The position numbers and the translations under genes were made by a program. This document shows, piece after piece, positions 22,345-28,397 of a stretch of DNA of 28,397 bases (the stretch's first letter is position 1; every line of letters starts with the position of its first letter). The stretch spans positions 1-28,397 of the forward strand of contig NZ_NUNF01000066.1 in the NCBI RefSeq assembly GCF_002585305.1. The letters run 5' to 3'. The notes under the pieces are model-generated. The model did no database searches. It was not told where the DNA came from and was given only the letters and a program-made list of their open reading frames with translations. This stretch comes from Bacillus sp. AFS037270 (GTDB taxonomy: Bacteria; Bacillota; Bacilli; Bacillales_B; DSM-18226).

Positions 22345-24495
22345 TTACTCAGTCTGTGAAGAAGCAACTAAAGGGGCAGATTTTCTGCTTTCCTCAAGCC
22401 ATAAAATGCTCGTTACTCCACGCGGGTAATACTTACTTCCTGCAATTTCACCAGAGATAATTTGATCACTCCAGCTCCATACAGATAAAGTTGGATGTGT
22501 CAGCCAAGCTACATGGGCTGCATCTGCTTTTGCCCCTTTTTCATCCCACTCCCAGCCAAGAATTTCACGGGCAATAAACTGGCTTAAGTAGATCTTGCTT
22601 AACCACGAGTTATTGCTCGTTGACGAAATCTTCCAACCGCCATCTTCAAACAAGCAGACCCCTTCTGTTAATACAGTTGTTAAGTGCTGTTTCAACACTT
22701 GGATATAGGCTCCAAAACGGCCATTAGGATCCAGTGCTTCTTTGTTGTTTGTATAGTAAGGGAAAATGAGTCCTTCAATAGCAGGAATAATTTTAGAATC
22801 GTTACCTTCCTTAATAACGGCAGGAATATAACCTCCTGCTGTCACATTGCTTGCAATCGTCGAAGCACATTTTTCTGCCTGCTCTCCAGCCTGTTTAGAC
22901 AGGTCTGCCAACCCATTTTCTTTAAATAGTTTTTCTAAAGCAACATATGATGCCCATGTTTTTCCTGCTAGATAAATATTATTTCTTGCCTGCCCAAGTG
23001 AAACATCTAAACTATCATAAGTGGTAATCTCTGCACCGCCCATTACGCGTGTGGAGTCGAGCCCCATAATGCCATCCCGCTGATCGGCTTCCGGATGGTC
23101 ACGGTTTAACATGCTTTCAAAGCAGCGGACGAACACATCCAAATTCCCGTTTAACCAATCGGTATCTCCTGTTTGTTCTACATATACAGATGCACATAAC
23201 ACCCAGTTAACTAATTGCTCATAGGTCATATGAGAGAAACATCCGTCTAAACCGTATAACTCATAGGAAGAATAATGTGGACGGGAGACCGTGTTGGCAA
23301 CCCCCATATCATGGGTAAAGCTGATACCGCCCGGATATTCTGTCTCATCTCCTGGGAAACGCACTTTATCTTCATAGCTAAATCTGCTGACAAACATGTC
23401 CAGCTCATTTTTTACGGTCCATGGGTTCATTTTTAACTCAAAGAATATTTGGTCGACCGTTAAGTCAAAGGTGTTCATCATCCGATATTCACCTTCGTTT
23501 ACCACCCAGAACGGGTCTCCATCTACATCAAGCAATTGGGTAGAGCCATAATAGCTGCGAATCGAATGAATCATCATAAACTTTTGATCATCTGATAAAT
23601 CCGCATCACTTACTAAACGATTGGATTCTTTTGCAACTGCTGTGAATTGATCAAAATTTTCTAAGGCAAAGGCCGCTACAGATTCGATGTTTGGAAAATA
23701 TCTCGTATATAAATAAGAAGCATCTAACCCTGCTGTTACATAGCCCCCACGATAGAAGCAGACGGCAAATTTATAGGTGCGTTTTTGTCCAACAGGAACA
23801 TCCACAACCAGTGCCCCGACAGGCCCTAAACCGAAGGTCCAGTTTTCTTCAAAGGGTGTCGTTAAAATATTTTCTAAACTAAAGTGCAGAGCTGACTTCA
23901 CTTCAGGGTCGTTTGTGGTAATCGCTGTTAAACGACCTTGTCCAATCCCCGCAATCCCATCACACGTATCATCCATACGACGCATTGAACTGTATGGGTC
24001 ACTTCCTTGATATCCAAAAAATGCACGGCGGCTTTTTGTTCCTTGTGTGTTATCAATGGTAAGCTCTGCCCAAACAGCTGGGATTAAAGCATTTTTCAGT
24101 TCCTCTTCTGCGGCTGCAGCCGGATCTGGTACGGATTGGACTTGAGAATAGATGGTGAAAGTTAAGTCGCCCGCCTTCCAAGAATCCGTTCCTAACTGAA
24201 AGTTCCGTTCTATTTTTTCCTTCTCAAAAGGTAAAATGATGCGCGGCTTATCTGGGTTTGGATCCATATTTTCGATATCATAGCGCTTACTTTCATCATC
24301 TTCTAGTTCAAAGAATGGAAGTGCTTCATAGATTCCTTCACGTTCTGACGATTCAACACCAACATAGACATTTTTTCGGGGTGAACGGCCAAGCTCTAAA
24401 TCGAGCCCCCCGCCATTCCCATAAAAACCAAGGGTAAAACTTGAAAAGGCTCCGATTGGTGAATGATGTGCGTTGAAAAACATGTTTTTTGTCAA
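22345..24495 (-). CDS. xynB: Beta-xylosidase, GH52
   Basis: A 716-residue GH52 beta-xylosidase cutting xylo-oligosaccharides to xylose. The N-terminus FFNAHHSPIGAFSSFTLGF is diagnostic for the family. Glu334 (in VVNEGEYRMMN) and Asp494 (in EITTYDSLD) lie one position from the catalytic E335 and D495 described for the Geobacillus enzyme. No signal peptide; cytoplasmic. The start is TTG with AAGGGG six bases upstream; the ATG four codons later has no comparable site. Divergent from xylR, with a promoter whose -35 is covered by the shared XylR operator, so xylose induction is expected; a long leader (about 90 bases) contains the palindrome ATTTGCGCAAAT (24528-24539). It is monocistronic by the terminator at 22309-22334. 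Confidence 0.95.
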   Translation of the reverse strand: MTKNMFFNAHHSPIGAFSSFTLGFYGNGGGLDLELGRSPRKNVYVGVESSEREGIYEALPFFELEDDESKRYDIENMDPNPDKPRIILPFEKEKIERNFQLGTDSWKAGDLTFTIYSQVQSVPDPAAAAEEELKNALIPAVWAELTIDNTQGTKSRRAFFGYQGSDPYSSMRRMDDTCDGIAGIGQGRLTAITTNDPEVKSALHFSLENILTTPFEENWTFGLGPVGALVVDVPVGQKRTYKFAVCFYRGGYVTAGLDASYLYTRYFPNIESVAAFALENFDQFTAVAKESNRLVSDADLSDDQKFMMIHSIRSYYGSTQLLDVDGDPFWVVNEGEYRMMNTFDLTVDQIFFELKMNPWTVKNELDMFVSRFSYEDKVRFPGDETEYPGGISFTHDMGVANTVSRPHYSSYELYGLDGCFSHMTYEQLVNWVLCASVYVEQTGDTDWLNGNLDVFVRCFESMLNRDHPEADQRDGIMGLDSTRVMGGAEITTYDSLDVSLGQARNNIYLAGKTWASYVALEKLFKENGLADLSKQAGEQAEKCASTIASNVTAGGYIPAVIKEGNDSKIIPAIEGLIFPYYTNNKEALDPNGRFGAYIQVLKQHLTTVLTEGVCLFEDGGWKISSTSNNSWLSKIYLSQFIAREILGWEWDEKGAKADAAHVAWLTHPTLSVWSWSDQIISGEIAGSKYYPRGVTSILWLEESRKSAPLVASSQTE

Positions 24496-24589
24496 CTAGT
24501 TCCCCTTCTTTCTCCAAATAATATTAGATTTGCGCAAATTGCGTTGTTCTTAAGCTAGTCAGAGGTTATTTCTTACCGAATATAATAGC

Positions 24590-24618
24590 ATTATAGCATC
24601 CTTTTCTTTGTTTGTATA
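24590..24618 (-). promoter_or_regulatory. SigA promoter of GH52
   Basis: Minus strand: -35 TATACA (24613-24618), 17-bp spacer, extended -10 TGCTATAAT (TATAAT at 24590-24595). The -35 lies within the XylR operator, in the same register as at xylA. Confidence 0.7.
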
Positions 24619-24632
24619 TTCAATAAACTAAG
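24606..24632. promoter_or_regulatory. XylR operator between GH52 and xylR
   Basis: Inverted half-sites CTTTGTTTGT and ATAAACTAAG (8 of 10 symmetrical), core GTTTGT - 7 nt - ATAAAC. It overlaps the GH52 -35 on one strand and the probable xylR promoter on the other, allowing repression of GH52 and autoregulation. Confidence 0.85.
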
Positions 24633-24640
24633 TTTATGTT
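24612..24640 (+). promoter_or_regulatory. Candidate xylR promoter
   Basis: Plus strand TTGTAT (24612-24617), 17-bp spacer, TATGTT (24635-24640). Weak matches, but the position fits a leader of about 30 bases to the TTG start at 24681 and full overlap with the XylR operator. Confidence 0.4.
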
Positions 24641-24680
24641 AAGATATAGATACGATAACGAACGTAGGGAGATTTTTACA

Positions 24681-25841
24681 TTGACAACCATTACATGGAA
24701 TCAACAAGTTGTAAAAAGAAATAACAAATCATTGGTACTGCAAATGATTATCGATAAAGAACCGATCTCACGTGCAGACATTGCTCAGGTAACCGGTCTA
24801 AATAAGGGCACTGTTTCATCAATGGTAAATGAATTATTAGAGGAAGAGCTCATTTATGAATCTGGCCCAGGTGAATCCAGCGGCGGCAGACGTCCCGTTC
24901 TTCTTCACTTTAATAAGGTAGCGGGATACGCAATTGGCATTGATATCGGGGTTAATTATATCCTAAGTGTTTTAACTGATCTAAAAGGAAATATTATCAT
25001 TGAAAAAAACCAGCTTATCCAAGATTCCAGTTTTCCAGCTGTTAAAGAGTTAGTCAAAACAGCTATCCATAGCCTGCTTCATGAAATGCCTCAAAGCAAA
25101 TATGGTGTAGTTGGTGTGGGATTGGGTGTTGCAGGTATTGTTGATAAAGAAGGAATGGTGTTACTTGCCCCTAACTTAGGCTGGAGATACGTCACTTTAA
25201 AGGCAGAGATTGAGGAAGTATTTAAACTACCCGTTATCATAGAAAATGAAGCAAATGCTGGTGCATATGCTGAAAAACAATTTGGTGCAGGTCAACATCA
25301 CGAAAATATCATCTATATAAGTGCTGGAATTGGTATTGGGGTTGGGATCATCCTGAATGGTGAGTTGTATCAAGGAAATAACGGCTATTCTGGAGAATTT
25401 GGCCATATGATCATCGATGTTGACGGAAGACCCTGTAGCTGTGGAAGCAGAGGTTGCTGGGAAATGTACGCTTCAGAACATACTCTTTTAAAAATGACCA
25501 AGGATAAGGCCGCGACACTTGAATCATTAATTCAACTAGCTGAGAAAGATGATAAAGATACACTGGAACTTTTTGAGGAAATTGGCTGTTACCTGGGTTA
25601 TGGCCTTAATAACATAATAAATACATTTAATCCAGAGCAAGTCATTATCGGGAATCGACTTGCTAAAGCAAAGAAGTGGCTTGAAGCACCAATAAGAAGA
25701 ACGATTAAAAAACATACCTTATCATTTCACCAGAATGAAATGGAGATTTATTTTTCAACACTATCCATTTATTCTTCAGCCCTAGGCGTAGCAGCCTTCG
25801 CTGTAGAAAACTTTATTAAGGATATAGTCATATCACAGTAA
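24681..25841 (+). CDS. xylR: Xylose-responsive ROK family repressor XylR
   Basis: A 386-residue ROK-family repressor. Seen: N-terminal winged helix-turn-helix ISRADIAQVTGLNKGTVSSM (about 29-48), the sugar-kinase-like fold beginning GYAIGIDIGVNYI, ENEANAGAYAEKQFG, and the ROK zinc motif CSCGSRGCWEMYASE. It should bind GTTTNT-7-ANAAAC operators at xylA, GH52/xylR and GH10 and let go when xylose binds. Start: an ATG at 24636 adds 15 residues of unlikely sequence; TTG at 24681 has AGGGAG 9-10 bases upstream and yields a normal XylR N-terminus (TTITWNQQVVKRNNKSLVLQ). It is the only regulator on the plus strand, divergent from GH52. Confidence 0.94.
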   Translation: MTTITWNQQVVKRNNKSLVLQMIIDKEPISRADIAQVTGLNKGTVSSMVNELLEEELIYESGPGESSGGRRPVLLHFNKVAGYAIGIDIGVNYILSVLTDLKGNIIIEKNQLIQDSSFPAVKELVKTAIHSLLHEMPQSKYGVVGVGLGVAGIVDKEGMVLLAPNLGWRYVTLKAEIEEVFKLPVIIENEANAGAYAEKQFGAGQHHENIIYISAGIGIGVGIILNGELYQGNNGYSGEFGHMIIDVDGRPCSCGSRGCWEMYASEHTLLKMTKDKAATLESLIQLAEKDDKDTLELFEEIGCYLGYGLNNIINTFNPEQVIIGNRLAKAKKWLEAPIRRTIKKHTLSFHQNEMEIYFSTLSIYSSALGVAAFAVENFIKDIVISQ

Positions 25842-25899
25842 TAGGAGTGTATTTTGATTTACCGGAAATACGATAACAGAAAAAGCTTCGGTCCTTTAA

Positions 25900-25928
25900 T
25901 TGAGTAATAATTGGTAATGTTTGATAAA
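25900..25928 (+). promoter_or_regulatory. Candidate promoter of the lactonase gene
   Basis: TTGAGT (25900-25905), 17-bp spacer, GATAAA (25923-25928). It lies in the 118-base gap after xylR, 31 bases before the start codon. No XylR-type site is visible here. Confidence 0.45.
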
Positions 25929-25959
25929 ATAAAACGAAACCAATTCTGAAGGAGTGTAA

Positions 25960-27012
25960 ATGATGGCCAACTATAAAGGTTATATCGGAACCTATACAAA
26001 GGGAGATAGTAAAGGAATCTATTCCTTTACACTGAATACAGATGAAGCAAGAATTGAGGACATAAAGGTGGCTGCTGAGTTAGGGAATCCTACCTATTTA
26101 GCAATTAGCAAAGACAATCGCTACCTTTACTCGGTTGTTAAAGAAGGAGATACTGGCGGTATCGCCGCTTACTCTATTGGTGAAGCAGGAGACCTAACAG
26201 CCATTAACAGCGAAGTTTTAGCAGGAGCGCCGCCGTGTTATGTGAGTGTAGACAGCAAGAACCGTATGGTGTTTGGTGCCAACTACCACCAGGGGCTTGT
26301 TCAATCCCATCTTATTAACCAAGAGGATGGCTCTGTGTTACCTTATGCTTCCATCAGCGAGCATAAAGGATCAGGTCCAGACCCAAGACAAGAAAAGCCT
26401 CATACCCATTATTCTGAACTAACACCTGATGAAAAGTACCTTGCTGTTTGTGAATTAGGTATTGATGCTGTTATTACTTATGCCGTGGAGGAAGATGGAA
26501 CTCTTACCCAGGTGAATCTTTTACCTGTAAAAGCAGGCAGCGGCCCAAGACATCTTGTTTTCCATCCAAATAGGGATATGGCCTATGTAATGACAGAGTT
26601 CAGTTCTGAGGTGATTGTTTTAAACTATAATCCAGAAAATGGCCATTTTACTGAAGTTCAATATATTTCTACATTACCTGAGGATTTTAAAGAAAATAAT
26701 CAGGGCAGTGCGATACATATATCTGCAAATGGCCGTTCTGTTTATGCGGGCAATCGCGGGCATAACAGTATTGCCGTTTTCAGTGTGGATCCAGGTTCTG
26801 GTGAGCTTACGTTTGTGGAGCATACTTCTACTGAAGGAGATTGGCCAAGGGATTTTGAGATTGATCCTAGCGGGAAGTTTGTGGTTGCTGTGAATCAGGA
26901 GTCAGGCAATGCCGTGTTGTATTCGAGGGATGAAGTTTCGGGGAGATTGACGTTGATTACTTCTGATATTACGGTGCCTTATGGGGTTTGTGTGAAGTTT
27001 TTGAATTATTAA
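25960..27012 (+). CDS. Lactonase family protein (6-phosphogluconolactonase/YkgB type beta-propeller)
   Basis: A 350-residue seven-bladed beta-propeller of the bacterial Pgl/lactonase family. Seen: YIGTYTKGDSKGIY at the N-terminus, repeated blade motifs (NPTYLAISKDNRYLY, GSGPRHLVFHPNRDMAYV, GSAIHISANGRSVYAGNRGH), and the conserved DPRQEKPHTHYSELTPD segment that carries active-site residues in this family. No signal peptide. Known members hydrolyse 6-phosphogluconolactone; beside a pentose locus a sugar lactone such as xylonolactone is also conceivable, but that is speculation. AAGGAG stands 5 bases before the first of two adjacent ATGs; the second (25963) is equally possible. A strong terminator follows. 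Confidence 0.88.
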   Translation: MMANYKGYIGTYTKGDSKGIYSFTLNTDEARIEDIKVAAELGNPTYLAISKDNRYLYSVVKEGDTGGIAAYSIGEAGDLTAINSEVLAGAPPCYVSVDSKNRMVFGANYHQGLVQSHLINQEDGSVLPYASISEHKGSGPDPRQEKPHTHYSELTPDEKYLAVCELGIDAVITYAVEEDGTLTQVNLLPVKAGSGPRHLVFHPNRDMAYVMTEFSSEVIVLNYNPENGHFTEVQYISTLPEDFKENNQGSAIHISANGRSVYAGNRGHNSIAVFSVDPGSGELTFVEHTSTEGDWPRDFEIDPSGKFVVAVNQESGNAVLYSRDEVSGRLTLITSDITVPYGVCVKFLNY

Positions 27013-27022
27013 TTTATACTAA

Positions 27023-27067
27023 AAAAACAGCTTAACTAATTGTTTAACAATTGGTTAAGCTGTTTTT
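27023..27067 (+). terminator. Rho-independent terminator of the lactonase gene
   Basis: AAAAACAGCTTAACTAATTG pairs with CAATTGGTTAAGCTGTTTTT (20 pairs with one T-G), 5-base loop, T run behind. A mirror A run means it could also work on the minus strand for the SinI-like transcript. Confidence 0.9.
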
Positions 27068-27238
27068 ATTGTGTTGTAGGGCATTTATTTACATTTCTCC
27101 TTAATAAAAATACTGTGCGTCGTGGCAGATTTTTATCGTATATTGTGAATATTATGAAAAATTGTTGCATAGTACCCCTTATGAATTGTTTAGTATATTG
27201 AACTCTAATCTGCTTTTAAAAATTTTCTAAGGAATATA

Positions 27239-27361
27239 TTACTTAGGATTTGATATAAAATCCCTAATTTCATCAATGGAAAGTCCTAGGTTTTTAGCTT
27301 CATTAATTAGGTCTAACCATTCACTATCTAGTTCTTTTTCAGCAGCAGTTAATACGGACAC
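27239..27361 (-). CDS. SinI-family anti-repressor, 40 residues
   Basis: A GTG-started mini-gene reading MSVLTAAEKELDSEWLDLIN followed by EAKNLGLSIDEIRDFISNPK and TAA. The pattern ELD-EW--L--EAK--G-S--EIR-F is the SinI/SinR dimerisation motif of SinI-type anti-repressors (B. subtilis SinI has KQELDQEWVELMVEAKEANI and PEEIRKYLL). SinI proteins bind the repressor SinR and so release biofilm-matrix genes. This one consists only of that motif and lacks the longer tail of B. subtilis SinI (57 residues). The ribosome site AGGAGGG is 6 bases before GTG. Directly upstream is a class-I c-di-GMP riboswitch. SinR is not in the window. Family assignment rests on motif reading. Confidence 0.78.
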   Translation of the reverse strand: MSVLTAAEKELDSEWLDLINEAKNLGLSIDEIRDFISNPK

Positions 27362-27392
27362 AATTTACCCTCCTAAAAATGTTACTACTTTA

Positions 27393-27470
27393 GGTAACTC
27401 AGCCATCCTAGTTAAAAACCTTAGACCTGGAGCTTTGCGCCCCATTCTTTCGAATGGTTTGCCATTATCT
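27393..27470 (-). promoter_or_regulatory. Class-I cyclic-di-GMP riboswitch (GEMM-I)
   Basis: Minus-strand RNA shows the GEMM-I signature in order: GGCAAACC; P2 stem CCATTC-GAAA-GAATGG (27442-27457) with its GAAA tetraloop; the joiner GGGCGCAAAGC; the receptor-side strand AGGTCTAAGG with the partner strand TAGGATGGC; and the closing GAGTTACC (27393 onward). These match the Vibrio cholerae Vc2 aptamer at its most conserved positions (GCAAACC, GAAA loop, ACGCAAAGC with one change, CUAA, GUUACC). It ends 31 bases before the GTG of the SinI-like gene, so this gene should be under c-di-GMP control. Confidence 0.88.
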
Positions 27471-27551
27471 TGTATAGTATTAAAGTGTTAGAGTCTTAAA
27501 GTATTAAAAAGTTAAATAACTATACTAATAGTACTATAGTCTTCTTTGAAT

Positions 27552-27785
27552 CTAAATGAAAAATTTTCCAAAACTTTCGACAATTTTTGTAAAATCCTTA
27601 TTAATAGTTAAAAGTTTTAAAACACATTTCTGACAGGTTACCTGACCTAATTCAATGAATTTAATTTTTCTCAGGGTTTTTCTTTTAATAGTTTTTTCCT
27701 TATTAAATTCTAGACCACATAAACATTGATAGGAGTCTTTCACAAGGTGATTTTGATCCCCTTGTTTTATTATTGGATATATCAT
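27552..27785 (-). CDS. Small four-cysteine protein of unknown function
   Basis: A 77-residue basic protein, start MIYPIIKQGD, with Cys21-X-Cys23 and Cys51-X2-Cys54, a spacing that could hold zinc as in small zinc ribbons; between them is a Lys/Arg-rich stretch (NKEKTIKRKTLRKIK). I do not recognise the family. GAAGGG is 5 bases before ATG and a near-perfect SigA promoter lies 50 bases upstream, both arguing that it is real. Overlapping that promoter's start is an inverted repeat of SinR-like GTTC boxes. The gene is followed after 81 bases by the c-di-GMP riboswitch and the SinI-like gene on the same strand, so the two genes may share a transcript. Function by sequence alone: none assignable; DNA or RNA binding is only a possibility. 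Confidence 0.6.
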   Translation of the reverse strand: MIYPIIKQGDQNHLVKDSYQCLCGLEFNKEKTIKRKTLRKIKFIELGQVTCQKCVLKLLTINKDFTKIVESFGKFFI

Positions 27786-27811
27786 GATTTCCCTTCTTTT
27801 TTTTAGTATTT

Positions 27812-27838
27812 GTTCCTTAAAAAGAACAACTAATGTTC
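27812..27838. promoter_or_regulatory. Inverted-repeat operator, SinR-like boxes
   Basis: On the minus strand GTTCTTT matches the reported SinR consensus GTTCTYT, and with AAGGAAC forms an inverted repeat of 16 bases (27812-27827). A second inverted pair GAACA-ACTAA-TGTTC (27824-27838) overlaps it. Together they cover the region from the -10 box to about +20 of the promoter at 27839-27867, where a repressor would block transcription. Assignment to SinR is inferred from the box and from the SinI-like gene downstream. Confidence 0.5.
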
Positions 27839-27867
27839 ATTATAAGAAAAATACAGAATTTTGTAAA
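27839..27867 (-). promoter_or_regulatory. Strong SigA promoter of the four-cysteine protein
   Basis: Minus strand: -35 TTTACA (27862-27867), 17-bp spacer, perfect -10 TATAAT (27839-27844). Transcription would start near 27832. Confidence 0.75.
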
Positions 27868-28397
27868 TTAAATTAATTTTACCCATAAGAAAATCTCTAG
27901 CCTATAATTCTAAACTTGTATAATCTCCCCTGTAAGGTGTACGGCAATTCCTTCTTCCTGCTGCAGGGAAGAAGATTCAGCATTGCTTTATATTATGGGT
28001 TATCTTTCACAAGGAGTGTTATAGGCAGAATTAATCTTAATTCCTGATCTGTAGATCGATGACCGTATTGTATTCCATCCATTCCTTTTACGAGTTAGCA
28101 GGAGCAGCTATTGACGGAAAGAACGATCTGTGTAATCGAACATCTATCCTTTTGGAGATCTGTATGAACAGTGATGGAGACTAAAAAAGGACATAGAGAA
28201 TACCATAAGTGTTATCTTCTTTTAATTGTTCCATGTTTTTCTAATCAATACCTTGGTTATTAGCACGTAAATGGCGAGACAGTTTATTGCCACTCCATCT
28301 GCTGCTGCATGAGTTGCTTCGTTTCTGCGCGGTTATCATTCTGGTAAAACAACCACTATTCGGAGGTTTTTAGATTGTGTCAACAACGGTTTATTTT
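27868..28397. other. About 530 bases without an intact gene; possible gene relics
   Basis: No complete reading frame with a ribosome site is visible. The minus strand has short coding-like pieces in changing frames: WLFYQNDNRAETKQLMQQQM then EWQ and stop (about 28280-28345), NKLSRHLRANNQGID stop KNMEQLKEDNTYGILYVLF (about 28180-28290), and NAESSSLQQEEGIAVHLTGE then IIQV and stop (27910-27984). They could be parts of one or more decayed minus-strand genes, but I recognise no family. An 8-pair stem CTTCTTCC/GGAAGAAG lies at 27951-27974 without a U run. Confidence 0.35.

Noticed and set aside
24528..24539. Palindrome ATTTGCGCAAAT in the GH52 leader as a cre or second XylR site
   Set aside because: It fits neither consensus; a chance palindrome of 12 bases in an A/T-rich leader is not surprising, so no regulator is assigned.
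27276..27491. A 71-codon plus-strand reading frame
   Set aside because: It lies antisense to the SinI-like gene and the c-di-GMP riboswitch and has no ribosome site; a chance frame.
27824..27838. LexA (SOS) box reading of the GAACA/TGTTC repeat
   Set aside because: Bacillus LexA sites need GAAC-4 nt-GTTC; here the gap is 7 nt. The SinR-like reading fits better.
1..28397. CRISPR arrays, tRNA or rRNA genes, insertion sequences
   Set aside because: No regularly spaced repeats, cloverleaf or rRNA segments, transposase genes or terminal inverted repeats were seen on either strand.

Overview
This window is a hemicellulose (xylan/arabinoxylan oligosaccharide) utilization locus from a low-GC, spore-former-type Bacillota, most likely a Bacillaceae member. 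Support: SigA-type promoters, strong AGGAGG-like ribosome sites, frequent TTG/GTG starts, XylR- and CcpA-type operators, and a gene set closely resembling the published Geobacillus stearothermophilus T-6 xylan cluster. Everything from base 104 to 24495 is on the minus strand; only xylR and a lactonase gene are on the plus strand; a small minus-strand regulatory locus follows at 27.2-27.9 kb.

Layout, in the direction of transcription (right to left): XylR (ROK repressor, plus strand) is divergent from a GH52 beta-xylosidase. Then come a DUF624/YesL membrane protein; xylA, xylB and a GH8 reducing-end exo-oligoxylanase (rex) ending in a terminator; a decayed fragment of an altronate-dehydratase-like gene; an AraC-type response regulator and its sensor kinase; a solute-binding lipoprotein and two permeases (XynEFG-like importer without its own ATPase); a high-GC tandem pectate-lyase-fold protein; a GH51 arabinofuranosidase; a second, near-identical solute-binding lipoprotein; and finally GH10 xylanase, an SDR (mannonate oxidoreductase-like) and a Gfo/Idh/MocA oxidoreductase. 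None of the glycosidases has a signal peptide, so short xylo-oligosaccharides are probably imported and cleaved inside the cell; xylose then goes through XylA/XylB to the pentose phosphate pathway.

Regulation can be read in the DNA. XylR half-sites with the 7-nt spacing of Bacillus operators sit over the -35 of both xylA and GH52 in identical register, and as two overlapping sites 4 bp apart downstream of the GH10 promoter. Both binding-protein genes share a perfect -10 and an AACTATACTTT box exactly 50 nt upstream of it, a candidate site for the response regulator. Several cre-like CcpA sites are present. The second binding-protein gene is flanked by relics (the end of a sensor-kinase gene and a permease leader), showing that it is the residue of a duplicated kinase/transporter block.

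The most unusual part is the right end: a strong promoter carrying SinR-like GTTC inverted repeats, a 77-residue four-cysteine protein, a clear class-I cyclic-di-GMP (GEMM-I) riboswitch, and directly behind it a 40-codon SinI-family anti-repressor. The last ~500 bp contain no intact gene that I can recognise.
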